Part shown: positions 31,646 to 42,784 of the stretch, piece after piece
Layout of the letters: each line of letters starts with the position of its first letter
Position numbering within the stretch: the first letter of the stretch is position 1
From: Papio anubis
Lineage: Eukaryota; Chordata; Mammalia; Primates; Cercopithecidae
Direction of reading: 5' to 3'
DNA: 64,000 nt
Assembly (NCBI RefSeq): GCF_008728515.1
Contig: NC_044981.1
Span: forward strand, 6,748,538 to 6,812,537
Translations under genes and position numbers: made by a program
Notes under the pieces: model-generated
Database searches by the model: none
What the model was told of the DNA's origin: nothing
Seen by the model: the letters and a program-made list of their open reading frames with translations, nothing else

Positions 31646-31991
31646 CGGGGAGGGTGTTGTTTCAGTGGACCCTCTAATCAGATGTCTTTTCATACCACAT
31701 AATGAAGCAGGTGAGCTGGTGGATTCAGCTGGAACTCAGAAGGCCGCACTTGAGAAGATCATCGTGAGTTGAAGATCTCTTGCTTAGTCTCGCAGAAACT
31801 CCGTCAAGTCTAGCTCACCTGAGAGTCAGTTAGTGTTGGCGAATCAATTCGTGCCAATGAAATTCACCAAGAGCCTGATTTACAAACTAGAGAGCCATGG
31901 CCTTAATTTTAGAGCAAAAAAACAGACTTTTCCAATGACTATAGTTTTCTTGTCCAATAGCTAGGATACCCCCCTCCACCTGCTGTGTACT
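31646..31991. other. Unique block
   Basis: About 345 bp, nothing recognised. Confidence 0.5.
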
Positions 31992-32001
31992 AATGAAGCA
32001 G

Positions 32002-32003
<2 letters not shown>

Positions 32004-32040
<37 letters not shown>

Positions 32041-32320
32041 AGGTGGAGTTTTGCTCTTGTTGCCCATCTGGAGTGCAGTGACACCATCTTGGCTCACCAA
32101 AACCTCCACCTCCCGGGTTCAAGTGATTCTCCTGCCTCAGCCTCCCAAGTAGCTGGGATTACAGGCATGTGCCACCACGCCCGGCTAATTTTGTATTTTT
32201 AGTAGGGGCGGGATGTCTCCATGTTGGCCAGACTGGTCTTGAACTCCCAACCTCAGGTGATCCACCCGCTTTGGCCACCCAAAGTGCTGGGATTACAGGC
32301 GTGAACCCCAGCGCCCGGCC
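32004..32320 (-). mobile_element. AluS-type SINE, antisense, with 36-T tail
   Basis: A full antisense dimer with an uninterrupted T36 (32004-32039). Target-site duplication of 17 bp: aatgaagcagaattttt at 31992-32008 and aatgaagcggaattttt at 32321-32337, one mismatch. Confidence 0.95.
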
Positions 32321-32337
32321 AATGAAGCGGAATTTTT

Positions 32338-32709
32338 AGCCAGATATGTGTGATACACCAAACCGAAGTGAAAGGAATCGAATGACCCTGAATTTGCTTC
32401 TTCTGATAGGATGCATTAGATAGAGGCTGGTAGAATATCTCTTCCGGGGTGGTGAATAAACAGTTTTTAGTGACCAGCATGTTCATGTTCGCTCAACACA
32501 ATGTCTTTCTCTTTTGACAGGGCTGGAGGTAACTATTCTTAACTGTGTCCTCCCGTTCGGCACCCCTGGAGGCTCAGGCCCCCGCTGTTTGCCCATGGTG
32601 ACAAGATGATGCACTATTTGTGGTCGATCCCATTTAAGAAGGGCTGCTTCCTAAAGGTATCTAAGGAAAGACCTTAATTTCCTTAGTCCTAAAAGTGTGT
32701 GAAGCACCC
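32338..32709. other. Unique block
   Basis: About 370 bp with no recognised feature. Confidence 0.5.
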
Positions 32710-32820
32710 AGAGGCTTAGTTTCTTGTCCCAGTTCTGCCACATCCTAGCTGGTGTCCTTGTAGAGAATTACTTCACCTCTATATGCCTCAGTTTCTTCAT
32801 TTATAACCTACTTACTTCTG
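32710..32820 (+). mobile_element. MIR SINE, sense
   Basis: The order 'cccagttctgccacatcctagctggtgtccttg', 'gagaattacttcacctctatatgcctcagtttcttcatttataa' matches MIR. Confidence 0.8.
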
Positions 32821-32856
32821 GTTAAAGGTTGATCATCATGTACATAGAAAATATAA

Positions 32857-33148
32857 GGCTGGATATGGTGGCTCATGACAGTAATTCCAGCACTTTGGGA
32901 GGCCAAGGTGCATGGATCACAAGATCAGGAGTTCGAGACCAGCCTGGCCAATATGGTGAAACCCTGTCTCTACTAAAAATACAAAAATTAGCCTAGTGTA
33001 GTGGTGGGCGCCTGTAGTTTCAGCTACTCAGAAGTCTGAGGCAGGAGAATCGCTTGAACCCAGAAGGCGGAGGCTGCAGTGAGCCGAGATCACGCCACTG
33101 CACTCCAGCCTGGGGAGAAGGCAGACTCCATCTCAAAAAAAAAAAAAA
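32857..33148 (+). mobile_element. AluS-type SINE
   Basis: A full dimer starting at ggctggatatggtggctcat and ending in about 16 A. Confidence 0.9.
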
Positions 33149-33303
33149 AATTAACCCGGCCTGGTGGTGTGTGCCTGTGGTCCCAGCTACTTGGGAAGTT
33201 GAGGTGGGAGAATCACTAGAGCCTGGGAGGTTGAGGCTGTAGTGAGCTGTGTTCATGCCACTGTATTCCAGCCTGGGCAACAGAGCAAAACCCTGTTTCA
33301 AGA
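33149..33303 (+). mobile_element. Alu right arm, 5'-truncated
   Basis: Only the right arm is present, from 'ttaacccggcctggtggtgtg' to 'gcaacagagcaaaaccctgtttc'. It directly follows the A-tail of the AluS, so the AluS may have landed in the linker of an older Alu whose left arm is lost. Confidence 0.8.
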
Positions 33304-33329
33304 AAAATACTTTATAGCAACAAAAGTGA

Positions 33330-33545
33330 ACCCTCATGTACACTATGGACTTTGGGTGATAATGACAAATCTGTGTAGATTCATTGATTGTAACAAATGT
33401 GCCATTCGGTAAGGGTTGTTCATAAGGGGTGCGGGGCAGGGGCAGGGGCAGGGGACAGTAAGTGGGGGCAGGGAACTCTCTCTTCCTTCCTCTGAATTCT
33501 GTGAACCTAAAATTCCTCTTAAAAAATTAAGTCTTTAATAGAAAG
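33330..33545 (+). mobile_element. L1M-type 3' end
   Basis: The block has 'tatggactttgggtgataatgac', 'gattgtaacaaatgtgccattcggt', a G-rich run, 'gggaactctctcttccttcctctgaattctgtgaacctaaaattcctcttaaaaaattaagtc', the 3' end of an old L1M. Confidence 0.7.
33426..33473 (+). repeat. (GGGGCA)n G-quadruplex motif
   Basis: Five runs of four G with loops of 2-3 bases at 33426-33454, and two further G-runs up to 33473. This fits a canonical intramolecular G-quadruplex. It lies in the G-rich part of the L1 3' end. Confidence 0.85.
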
Positions 33546-34861
33546 AAACACATAATAAACTCTAAAAATACTTGCTAAGATCTGATTGTCCAAAAAATTT
33601 GTAAGTGTCCTAATAATCATAGATAACAACAGCACACAGGCCACATAACTATCGGTGGTTTTCCCGCATGCAGCTCACCCCATTGGTGGTGTGAAAGTCT
33701 CATTAGCTTTGATTTTAAGCAGTACCTTTTTTTTTTTAAATCTTGCCCTACATTCTAGTTCCCATCTTATTTTTGAGGCCCATAGCTGTCTAAGTCATGG
33801 GATGTGCAGAGAGAGATTTTTTCCTGCTGATTGTATGAAAAATTGTGCAAAAGGGGTTGTCATCCAAAAAAAGTGTGTGACACTGGGAGGGACCTTGTAT
33901 AGTGAGCAAGGCTTCCCATGAGTTCATCCTGGATCTTTCACTGAGAACAGGATGTTTTGTCAAGGATGGGCAATGAGGGACACAGCAAAAAGACAAAAGG
34001 ATATGCCAGCTACAAAAACCACGTGGGCCAAGGACAGGGAGCTGCATTGCAAAGACTGGAACTTCCAGCACGGCAAACTAGAGCATGGCGAGATTAGCAT
34101 TTCAGACTCCAGACAATGACACTTCCCTCTCCAGGAAAGATGATCGCCTCACCAACACAAGCACTGGGCGCTTCCCATTTCCATCCAGGCATCCCGGCTG
34201 GAACGAGGAAACTCAAAAGTGCTGCAAAAGAACAAAAGTGGCCCAAATTCTGAAAATTCTTAAAATTAAAAGACTGTAACTCAAAGGAAGATAAAGAGCA
34301 TGACTTTTAATTTCTCCAAGCTAGTTCATTCATTTTCAATGCCAAAAACCCAGTGCCAGTCTTACATAGTAATCCACTTACTGTAGTTGAAACCTGAGGT
34401 GTGAAAAGTTCTGTGTTGACAAAGATTTGCATCAGCTGCTGCCGCTAAACAACATGTAAAAACTTGCAGTTTAATTTTAGCTTCAGAACAAATAAGTGCT
34501 TTTCCAAACCCACCCAGGAGTCCAGGCTGTCACTAGGTCTACAGGTGTGCTCTGAAATCAGACACTATCAAGAAATTCTATCGCGCTAAAATGAACAAGG
34601 AGCTGGGACGGCACAATCCATCATTTTTTAATGTGTTTTGGGAACTGTCTTAACAAGTGTGGAAGTGTCCCAACGAGATCTCTTATTCAGCTTCCCCTGT
34701 GCATATATTAAGCCAGCATGCATGTGTATGCATGCACACGTGTTCGTGTCTGCATTCTATATTAGAAGGTGTCAGGAAAAGAGTGATAAATAAGATGAAG
34801 CGGTAAGAGGGCACCAAAGACCATAATTAAAGGCACTTGAGAGCAGTTAGCTGGCCTTAGC
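33546..34861. other. Unique block
   Basis: About 1.3 kb without a named repeat. Short frames on both strands (33655-33921 plus; 33790-34071 minus) have no domain. A purine-pyrimidine alternating stretch lies near 34717-34748. This could be conserved non-coding DNA. Confidence 0.5.
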
Positions 34862-34990
34862 TTATTCATTCAACCAGCCCCATTCATTTTGCTGCTCTGG
34901 TGTAGTGGACATTGTGCTGGGTCCCGGGGGAGACACAGGGGTCGCGGAGACACAGGCCACTCTCAGGGAACCCCCAGTCTAATTAACATA
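34862..34990 (-). mobile_element. L2 3' end, antisense
   Basis: The order 'ttattcattcaaccagcccc', 'agtggacattgtgctgggtcccggggga' and 'tcagggaacccccagtctaat' matches the complement of the L2 3' end. Confidence 0.65.
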
Positions 34991-35404
34991 CAAATAGCAG
35001 TGACACCCAGCAGAAGTGCTCCAAGGCAGGGCAGGTGAAGTGCTTTGGTGGCTCTGGGTGACAGTTATTGCCACATACCATCTTCCAGGAGTCCTGGGAC
35101 CATCTGAAAAAAAAAAAAAAAAAAAAGCCAGGGGCAGTGGGGGTACTTGATGAACAAGTTTTTCTTCCGGGGTGAAAGTTGTTCAGTCTTTTGTGGCAAA
35201 GAAATATAAAATGCATGGAAAAAAGAAGAGGTTATATGGATGAATTATTAAATGTAAGGAGTGGGAAGATATTACATCTGTGTAAGGAATACACAAAGAC
35301 TTTTCTAATTTTTAGTCATAACATTTATAATGACAAATTACACGCTATCCTTGTGAATTCTATGTGTAACACATAAGGCAGGAATGGGCCCCGGCGTTTT
35401 TGGA
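34991..35404. other. Unique block with an A21 run
   Basis: About 410 bp. A run of about 20 A lies near 35107-35126. Nothing else is recognised. Confidence 0.5.
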
Positions 35405-35690
35405 TTTTTGTTTTGTTTTGTTTTGTTAATAGAAACAAGGTCTCACTATGTTGCCCAGGCTAGCTTCTAACTCCTAAGCTCAAGCTATCCTCCTACCTCA
35501 GCCTCCTTCGGAGTAGGGACTACAGGCACACACCACCACCAGCCTCACTCTGTCACCAAGGTTGGAGAAAGTGATGCTGTCACAGCTCACGACAGCCTCA
35601 ACATCCCAGGCTCCAGTGATACTCCCACCTCTGCCTCCCAAAGTTCTGGGATTACAGGTGTGAGTCATGCGTGGTCTACACCAGTGTTTC
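35405..35690 (-). mobile_element. AluJ-type SINE, antisense, rearranged
   Basis: Two antisense arms are present ('ggtctcactatgttgcccaggcta' and 'cactctgtcaccaaggttggag'), but the linker region is deleted and both are strongly diverged. Confidence 0.8.
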
Positions 35691-35821
35691 CTTTTCCACT
35701 GATTTTGGGCACAAATATTGCCATCCTAAGAGATGGGTCACCTGAGTCACTCCTTGTCTAGTTCATTCACAACTGCATGGTGATGTCTGCAGACAAAAAC
35801 CCACATACTAGACTTCCAGTT

Positions 35822-36110
35822 AACAAGTCACCTCCTCCAGGAAGCTACCCTGAATTTAATTCATTCTTCTAATTGATTGAGTGCCTACTTTGTACCCAGG
35901 ACCACGTTAGAGGGTGGTTGGTGGTCAGAGTTAAATGAGACACCATCCAGCTCACACTGAGATGCCGGCTCACTCTGCCCCATCCCTGTGTTCTCACCAG
36001 CCTCTTCTCTGAGGGTTGAGTTGCTTGTCCAAATCCCCTGATAACCTGTAAAGTCCTTAGGCAGAGACGATAGCTTTTATTTTTGCATTCCCAAAGGCTG
36101 GCATATTCTA
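35822..36110. mobile_element. L2 fragments in mixed orientation
   Basis: A sense-like piece 'gtcacctcctccaggaagctaccctgaa' (35829-35856) is followed by an antisense 3' end 'attcattcttctaattgattgagtgcctac' (35857-35960). A sense 3' piece 'gtaaagtccttaggcagagacgatagcttttatttttgcattcccaaagg' follows at 36048-36097. This implies more than one copy or local inversion. Confidence 0.5.
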
Positions 36111-36213
36111 ATTGGGAGGAGAAGTAGCTCACCTCACAGATATTTCTCATTTACACAAGCTCATTATAGTATTTAAAAGTATAGGTTGCATGTGCATACA
36201 CATAAAGTTTGGT

Positions 36214-36215
<2 letters not shown>

Positions 36216-36251
<36 letters not shown>
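36216..36251. repeat. (AT)18 microsatellite
   Basis: Thirty-six uninterrupted alternating A/T bases, directly before the T-tail of a truncated antisense Alu. Confidence 0.97.
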
Positions 36252-36254
<3 letters not shown>

Positions 36255-36352
36255 TTTTGAGGTGGAGTCTCACTCTGTCACCCAGGCTGGAGTGCAGTGA
36301 CGCAATCTCAGCTCACTGCAACCTCCATCTTCCGGGTTCAAGCAATTCTCTT
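36252..36352 (-). mobile_element. Alu fragment, antisense
   Basis: Only about 100 bp of the antisense right arm remains (from 'gttttttgaggtggagtctcact' to 'gggttcaagcaattctc'), then the match stops abruptly. Confidence 0.85.
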
Positions 36353-37153
36353 GTATTACTTTTCAAAAATTTCTTTTTGAATTAGTATGAATATTTCTTC
36401 ATTATTTCTGTGCATGAATGCATTTAAATCTTCCCACTCATCTTTAAACGGTGCAAGGACAATTTTAAATGCAAATTACTAGAACATTCAAATGGCATGC
36501 AGGACCACCACAAGTGTACAATTCATATTTTGCAGCTCATACATGTATGTATTTTGTTCTTTCCCAAACAGTGAAAACACTCCATAAAATTGGCCAAACT
36601 TTTTATTTCACTTCTTGATATGTGCACATTTCACGAACATTGCCTTCAGCTTACTGAGGTGTAAGGAAACACAAAAGAGAGAGAATGAGGAGTTCCTATC
36701 TTTTCCTTGTCTTCTATGTCATTATTTCCAGCATAACTGGTTGGCTAATACAGGAAAATAAGTAACATGCATGAGAAAGGACATGGCAACCTTCCTTGGT
36801 CATTAGTGTTTATTAGAATGCTGTTGCCTTCTTTGTGCACTTGAAGCACGTCCTGGTTCTAATGGAACGCATTGCCACTCTCCTCCCTACCTACCTACTT
36901 TCTTACTTACTCTCCCTTCCCTATGATTCAGTTGTGGCCTTCACGTCTTACCTTGTGCTTGCTTTGCCCAGTGCTCTCACTGACTCCACTGTATCCTGGG
37001 GCCCCTGGAATTCTGTGCTCATGGGGCATCCCAAACACTGTGGATGGGCAGCAGGGAAGGAGGACGTACACACTGCGTAGATCTCCTCTGCACACTTGGA
37101 TCTCCATTGTCCCATGGGACTTCGCGCATCAACTACAAGTTCACAGGTAAAAT
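36353..37153. other. Unique block
   Basis: About 800 bp, AT-rich on the left. A CCTA/CTTA-like run lies near 36886-36915. The frames at 36835-37150 have no recognised domain. Confidence 0.5.
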
Positions 37154-37162
37154 TATTAAGAG

Positions 37163-37445
37163 GTCTAGTGTAGTGGTTCATGCCTGTAATCCCAGCACTT
37201 TGGGAGGCCGAGGTGGGCAGATCACCAGAGGTCAGTAGTTCGAGACCAGCCTGGCCAACATGGCGAAACCCCATCTTCATTAAAAATACAAAAATTAGCC
37301 AGGTGTGGTAGTGGGCACCTGTAATCCCTGCTACTTGGGAGGCTGAAGCGGGAGAATCACTTGAACCTGGGAGGCAAAGGTTGCAGTGAGCCTTGATCGT
37401 ATCACTGCACACCAACCTGGGTGACAAAGCAAGACTCTGTATCAG

Positions 37446-37460
<15 letters not shown>
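37163..37460 (+). mobile_element. AluS-type SINE with (TA)n tail
   Basis: A full dimer with an A16 tail that runs into (TA)n at 37460-37481. The bases tattaagag before (37154-37162) and after (37479-37487) form its target-site duplication. Confidence 0.9.
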
Positions 37461-37476
<16 letters not shown>

Positions 37477-37487
37477 TATATTAAGAG

Positions 37488-37784
37488 CATCAAGATGTCA
37501 ACAGCAGAGCACTAAGCAAGTGCAGGCACCTTGCGGGGACAAGGGCCTGTGCAACATCACAGGTGGCATGCCCATGAGCTGGCCCTGACTGCCCTGAATG
37601 GACGCAACCAATTGCAACTCATTTTCAAGCAACAACTGGGCTGAAAATAGCTGAAAGAGAAAGCCTGAGTTCCAGGACCATAGCAATAAAGAATATCACT
37701 TTTCCAAGTTAGATGAGCTGTAAGTATTATGACGTGACTTAAAAGCTATCAGACGTGACTCTGACATTCTGTTAAATGCAGCAG
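37488..37784. other. Unique spacer
   Basis: About 300 bp, nothing recognised. Confidence 0.5.
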
Positions 37785-38075
37785 ACATTTATTGTGCTCA
37801 GCACTGTCCAAAAACCCGGTAGGGTCGGGGAAGGGCAGTATTTCTGGAACGCACAGACACTGTGATCTCAAGAACACTAGTCTAGCTGGGGAGACAGATA
37901 GCTACAGAACCATATCTCCAGACAGACTATGGTCGCTGCCGTGATGGCAAAAATAAGTGCTAGGGAAGCATGAGGGAGGGAATATTTTATTCTGACTGGG
38001 AAGATAGAAGTTTTGATATTTGAACTGATCCTTAAAAGGTTAACAAAATGTTGGTAAAGGCTAAGGAATGAACAT
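37785..38075 (-). mobile_element. L2 fragment, antisense
   Basis: The order 'gacatttattgtgctcagcactgtcc', 'ctagctggggagacagatagctacag', 'aaataagtgctagggaagca' and 'ttgaactgatccttaaaag' matches the complement of the distal L2. Confidence 0.6.
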
Positions 38076-38881
38076 TTCTTTTAGCTTGGTTTTCACCCCA
38101 AGAAATAAAGCCTGAAACAAGGGTTTTGCGTGAAGTAAGTTTATTTTGGGAAGTAATCCCAGGAAACAAAAATGAAGAAACTTGAAAAGGGGACAGACAA
38201 TCTGAAAGGGTATTCCTGCACAGGTCAGTGCTTCAGGTAAATGGGACTCAGTCCCACTGCGACCCTCTTTGTTTTTTTTAAGAGGCAAGATCTTGCTCTG
38301 TTACTCAGCCTGGAGCGCAGTGGTACAATCACAGCTCACTGCAGCCTCGAACTTCTGGGCTCCAGTGATCCCCTTGCCTCAGCCTTCTGAGTAGCTGGGA
38401 TTACAGGTACACACCACAGTTGTAGAGATGGGGTCTCACTATGTTGCCCAGGATGGTCTCAAACTCCTAGCCTCAGGCGATCCTCCCACTTTGGCCTCCC
38501 AAAGTGCTGGGATTATAGGCATGAACCACTGCACCCATCCCTGGCTGAGTCCCTCTGAGGAGCCACTTAGAATGCGCCTCCATCCCAGGAGCGTGGGGAG
38601 CAATCTATCCCCTGGCTCCCATCCTCCGTGGGTCCAGGGCTGCCCTGGGCTGTTAATTCACTCCTCAGCCTTTCCAGGTTTGCCCAAGCTCGGAACAGCT
38701 GAGCAGGCCCCCTCAGTGACCCCCGACTGTTGGAGTAAAGGAGCCCAGGGGCAGAAAATAGAGATGGGGTGTAGCTGAGGTAAGGTTTACCCAGCTACAC
38801 TGTGTGCTGCTGATTGCCACAGCAACACCTGGAGCAGAAAGCGGAGTGAGAAGCGTCACAGAGGTTCTACACGGTATCTAG
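38076..38881. other. Unclassified old repeat-like or unique sequence, split by an AluJ
   Basis: The segments 38076-38268 and 38542-38870 ('tttattttgggaagtaatcccaggaaac', 'gggactcagtcccactgc', 'ggctgagtccctctgaggagccacttagaatgcgcc', 'ctgctgattgccacagcaacacctgg') feel like an LTR-type repeat I have met before, but I cannot name it. Confidence 0.35.
38269..38541 (-). mobile_element. AluJ-type SINE, antisense, with a deletion
   Basis: An antisense dimer with AluJ-like arms. Part of the linker is missing near 38415-38425 ('cacaccacagttgtagagatgg'). Confidence 0.88.
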
Positions 38882-39010
38882 TCCAGTGCTTCTCAAACCT
38901 GAGCATGTGTCAGAGTCGCCTGGGGGGCTCGTTCCCATCAATGTATGGGCCCCAGCCTCAGAGTTCCTGGTTCAGTAGATCTGGGATGGAGATTGAGAAT
39001 GACCGTTTCT
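38882..39010 (-). mobile_element. MER20 transposon, antisense, partial
   Basis: Motifs 'cagtgcttctcaaacctgagcatgtgtcagagtcgcctgg', 'gggccccagcctcagagttcctggttcagtagatctggg' and 'tttctaacaaattctc' match the antisense MER20. Confidence 0.7.
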
Positions 39011-39269
39011 AACAAATTCTCTCTTACGAGCATTAAGGCCTCTAAGATAGCCATCCGCTTTGTACACAGACACAAGGCTGATCAAGCAGAAGAAAGAGAA
39101 GTTTCCTAAACTGAAAAAAAAAACCAAAAAAACCCATATTCCCAACAAATGCATAACATGGATTTCATCACAAGAATAGAGCTGGCATGCATTGTCACAC
39201 ATCATCACCACTGATGATCTACTGAGAATTGCTCACCTATTGATAGCCTAATGAGAATTTCAACAATCA
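39011..39269. other. Unique spacer
   Basis: About 260 bp, nothing recognised. Confidence 0.4.
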
Positions 39270-39770
39270 GGAATGAACAAGAGGTTGATGTTGGTTATTC
39301 TGTTTGTGCCTTATCCCTGCCTCATTCCAGATCTGTTCTCTGTGAATCAGTGCAGTGTGGGAGATAGACAAATAAACTCATTCTCTGCCCTTCTCTGGGT
39401 CAGGGAGGCTAAACTCCCTGGACTGGAGCATCCAGACTGGCCAAATGGAAGCACTATCAGGAAATCAAAAAGTGAGAGAGGACAGCAGTAAGAGCGATTA
39501 TTCTCCTGCTCCCTTGTGGCTCTCTAGGGGCTGCTGGTGGCTGTGTCCCCATGTGGCTGCCCTCCTGCTGGAGGCTCATTTCTTATCAGATTCTGACAAT
39601 TCTGTCCTCACCCCCCACGTTGGGCATGGGGATTCGAGCTTCTCACTATTCCTGGTTCCGGGTGCGTCACCACCCCAGGCTCGTTCCCTTAACTCTGCTC
39701 AAAGTGCTTCATTAATAGTCTTTCTGGTTCAACTGTCTTTTTTTTTACCAGGATCCTGACTAATAACAGT
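39270..39770 (+). mobile_element. ERVL-type LTR-like sequence
   Basis: The distal part has 'ggttccgggtgcgtcaccacccc', 'ttcccttaactctgctcaaagtgcttcattaatagtc' and 'accaggatcctgactaataac', an order typical of an old ERVL-class LTR 3' end. The proximal part is weak and the family is not identified. Confidence 0.4.
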
Positions 39771-39776
39771 GTGTCC

Positions 39777-39788
39777 GGGGGGGGGGGG
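39777..39788 (+). repeat. G12 homopolymer
   Basis: Twelve consecutive G followed by AAAAA, rare among homopolymers and prone to slippage. Confidence 0.95.
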
Positions 39789-40929
39789 AAAAAGGCCTGG
39801 GTAAAGCCATACATCTGTATTTCTGAGCCTTTTGACATAAAAAGTAACCCTGATAACACTTAAGTTGACATTGAAATTGGAAGACTTAAATACAAGATAA
39901 AATGAAATGTAAAATGAATAAATAGATGAGTAACATGTGAAAATAAAACAAGGCCTTGGGATGATTGTGTCCATTAAAGATATACCAAAAAAAAAAAAAA
40001 AAAAAGAACAAGGAGAACTTGATAGAGACTTTTTTCTTTCAACCCCTAAGGAATTTGCTACAGGCAAGGGAGAGGCCCCAAAAGTACTAATTTGTGCTAT
40101 ATAAAACTTTTCCCCATCTATACACGTTCTGGGAACATGGAATATTGGCAGGAGAAAAGATAATGTGATTTAGCTTGTGCACATGAAAATCTTCAGAAGC
40201 ATCTTGGGAAACCTAAGATAAGATCAGACAGAAATTAAATAACCAGAGACCACACTGATAACACAACGTGTTGCAATCAATTTAAAGTTCACATCTTGCT
40301 TGATCTATGCATCCATAATGAAATCAACCAAAAGCTGAGGGCTCTTCCATCAATTTCAACTCTATTTCCACAGCACTCCCCAGCCCCAGGCTCTGCCAGA
40401 GTTCTTGGGTCAACACCTTAGAGAACGCTGTGATGCTTCTGCTTCTGTCCTCAAGGATCCTATGAAAGTCAGAACTTTCAGGAGGAGACCTGGTATTCTT
40501 CAGCAAAGATGGCCAGTCACTTCAGATCTTGCAGGCACTTTCTAAGTGAGGCGCTTAAGTGAGACAGCAGGGTTTTTTACAGAAAGGGAGGATTTTGCTT
40601 TAGGCTTGTAGCTCTTCTAAAAGGCCCTCTGTTCTTTTTTCGCTGTATACACTGTGCCCTGTTGTTTTCCAGATTTCTAAGGTTAAGTTCAGCACCCTTA
40701 TTAAGGCTGTTTGAGTCCTTCAGAATTTGTAGAGCTTCTCTGCTAATCCGATGTGTGTAGTGCTTTTCTTTCAGCTGGGTGTGAATGTAGGGCAAACCAA
40801 TGCTTTTGTCCCCATGTGATAATGTAAGATGTGGTGTGTGTCTTTAATCTTCTTATCAATGAGTCATTCTAGTTTATTGGTTCCAATATTTTACCTCAGG
40901 TGAGAGGCCATCACGATCATGCCCAAAAT
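39789..40929. other. Unique block
   Basis: About 1.1 kb. A run of about 20 A lies at 39987-40005. Minus-strand frames at 39729-40067, 40324-40506 and 40577-40795 have no recognised domain. Confidence 0.5.
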
Positions 40930-41110
40930 AGTAGGTATGGAACACTTGCTATGTACTAAATGATGCATACTAAAGTACTTAATCCTATAGTAATCCTGTC
41001 AGGTATCCCCATCTTTATAGATGAAGAAATTGAGCTCGAGAGAGACTAAGAGACTTTTTCAAGATCATAGAGCTGGTCAGTGGCAGAGCTGGGGTGTGAA
41101 TCCAGCCAGC
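40930..41110 (-). mobile_element. MIR SINE, antisense
   Basis: The block reads 'ggaacacttgctatgtactaaatgatg', 'atccccatctttatagatgaagaaattgagctcgag', 'atcatagagctggtcagtggcagagctggggtgtgaatccag', in antisense MIR order. Confidence 0.8.
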
Positions 41111-41129
41111 CCTTTCTTTAATTCTTTAG

Positions 41130-41325
41130 TCTAATCCAGTTGATCTTGACCGAGGGTAACTTTGGCAATGTCTAGGGACACCGGGTTGTCACGATTGAGG
41201 AAATACGACTGGCATGCAATGGGTTGAGGCAAGATGCTGTAAGCCTCCCACACCAGCCCCCACCACAAAGAATCACACAGCCTCTAATGGCCATAGTGCC
41301 GAAGCTGAGAGACCCTGGCCTACCC
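41130..41325 (+). mobile_element. MER5A-like hAT-Charlie transposon, sense
   Basis: Motifs 'aactttggcaatgtctagggacac', 'ggttgtcacgattg', 'ccaccacaaagaatcacacagcc' and 'agtgccgaagctgagagacc' match MER5A in order. The middle is rearranged. Confidence 0.7.
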
Positions 41326-41792
41326 ACTGTGCTATGGTAGGTTATAATCCTTTTTTGGTTTGCTTTAATATCAAAGTCTTTGTTAGGCTGTCTTTGTTGG
41401 AATAGGTTATAGGCTTGTCTCTTTAAGATTTACCCTTGATATATTAGAAAAAGAAAGTTCTGCTCCTACCCCCAGTTTCCTTCATCTCTCTTTCCTTTCC
41501 TGAGTTGGAATAAAAGAATGATTAACTGTTTGGTAGAACATTCATTCTGGGAGAACAGTATGTTGAACTTGGATGTCCTGTGATGAGCTATCCGGTTCTG
41601 GGTTTGACTTGGTAGGATACACCCAGGTGGATTTGCAGATATATATAAAATAATTATCACAGGAAGTTAGAGAAAAGAATTCTCATGATTTCCCTAGCTC
41701 TTCCTCTACAGTACACTGAAATATCATACCAATTCTACAGTAGTTTGAGAAAAGCACAGTGCAGGGCTGCAAGCTATATTTTCAGCTTTTAT
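41326..41792. other. Unique block
   Basis: About 470 bp, nothing recognised. Confidence 0.5.
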
Positions 41793-41804
41793 AAAAGGTC
41801 TTTG

Positions 41805-42083
41805 CGCTGGGCGAGGTGGTAATCCTGCACTTTGGGAGGCTGAGGTGGGAGGATCACTTAAGCCCAGGAGTTCGAGATCAGTCTGGGCAATATAGCAAAA
41901 CCCCATCTCTACCAAAGGAAAAAAAAAGAAACAATTAGCTGGGCATTGTGGTGTACACCTGTAGTCCCAGCTACTCAGGAGGCTGAGGTGGGAGGATGGC
42001 TGGAATCCGGGAGGCAGAGGCTGTAGTCAGCTGAGATCGTGCCACTGCACTCCAGCCTGGGCAACAGCCAGACCCTGTCTCCA
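41805..42083 (+). mobile_element. AluJ-type SINE
   Basis: A dimer with a shortened left arm. The bases aaaaggtctttg (41793-41804) and aaaaaagtctttg (42084-42096) form a target-site duplication with small changes. Confidence 0.88.
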
Positions 42084-42096
42084 AAAAAAGTCTTTG

Positions 42097-42784
42097 AAGC
42101 CTAGAGGCCTACTTATTTGGGGCAATACAACGGTTAGCTCTTATGCATTGGCCTTTGGGTGCGAGCCAGGGGAAAGCAGCACCCCAATATCAGGATGTGG
42201 CTTTTCCTTCTCCCAAGATCCACAATCTTATTTCTCTGAGGTTAATATGCCTACATCCTAGACAAGGAGAAACACTTTCTTCTTGTTTGTTTATGAACTG
42301 CAAGGGTGCTGGCAAATTAAAGAATTTTTTTAAAAGATCCAGCCGCCCCCTAAAAAAGACCTAGAGGCAAGTTTGGAAACTTCTGGAAGGGGAGAGTAGA
42401 AAAAGGCTTGGAAAATCAGGACCATGAGTGGGGCTGTTAATGTAATGCAGAAGGCCTGCCAGGATAGGAACTGCGGGAACAGCTTATAACTCTCCACGTG
42501 GCCTTAGGCTGGACATGAGAATCTGATAATGACGATTTGTAAGCACTCGATGAGCAGAGAAACATCTGGAAATACATCTGTGTGCTGGTTGGCAGGCACG
42601 AATGCCCTGACTGAGAGAAGCCGTGGGAGAAAGCCACAGATGAGCAGTCCCAACGTTGCAGGGGTCCAGCAACCCTCGGCCCAAAAGCCCTGTGCTCTGC
42701 TTATTCCTTCAACTCCACCTTCCAGCCACAGAGTGAGGGCCAGACACTCAGAACCTAAATGTGCAATGTGGCCCAGTCGCTTCG
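42097..42784. other. Unique block
   Basis: About 690 bp without a named repeat. The 264-residue plus frame at 42529-43323 begins here but runs through MER58-like and L2-like DNA, so it is not called as a gene. Confidence 0.5.
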
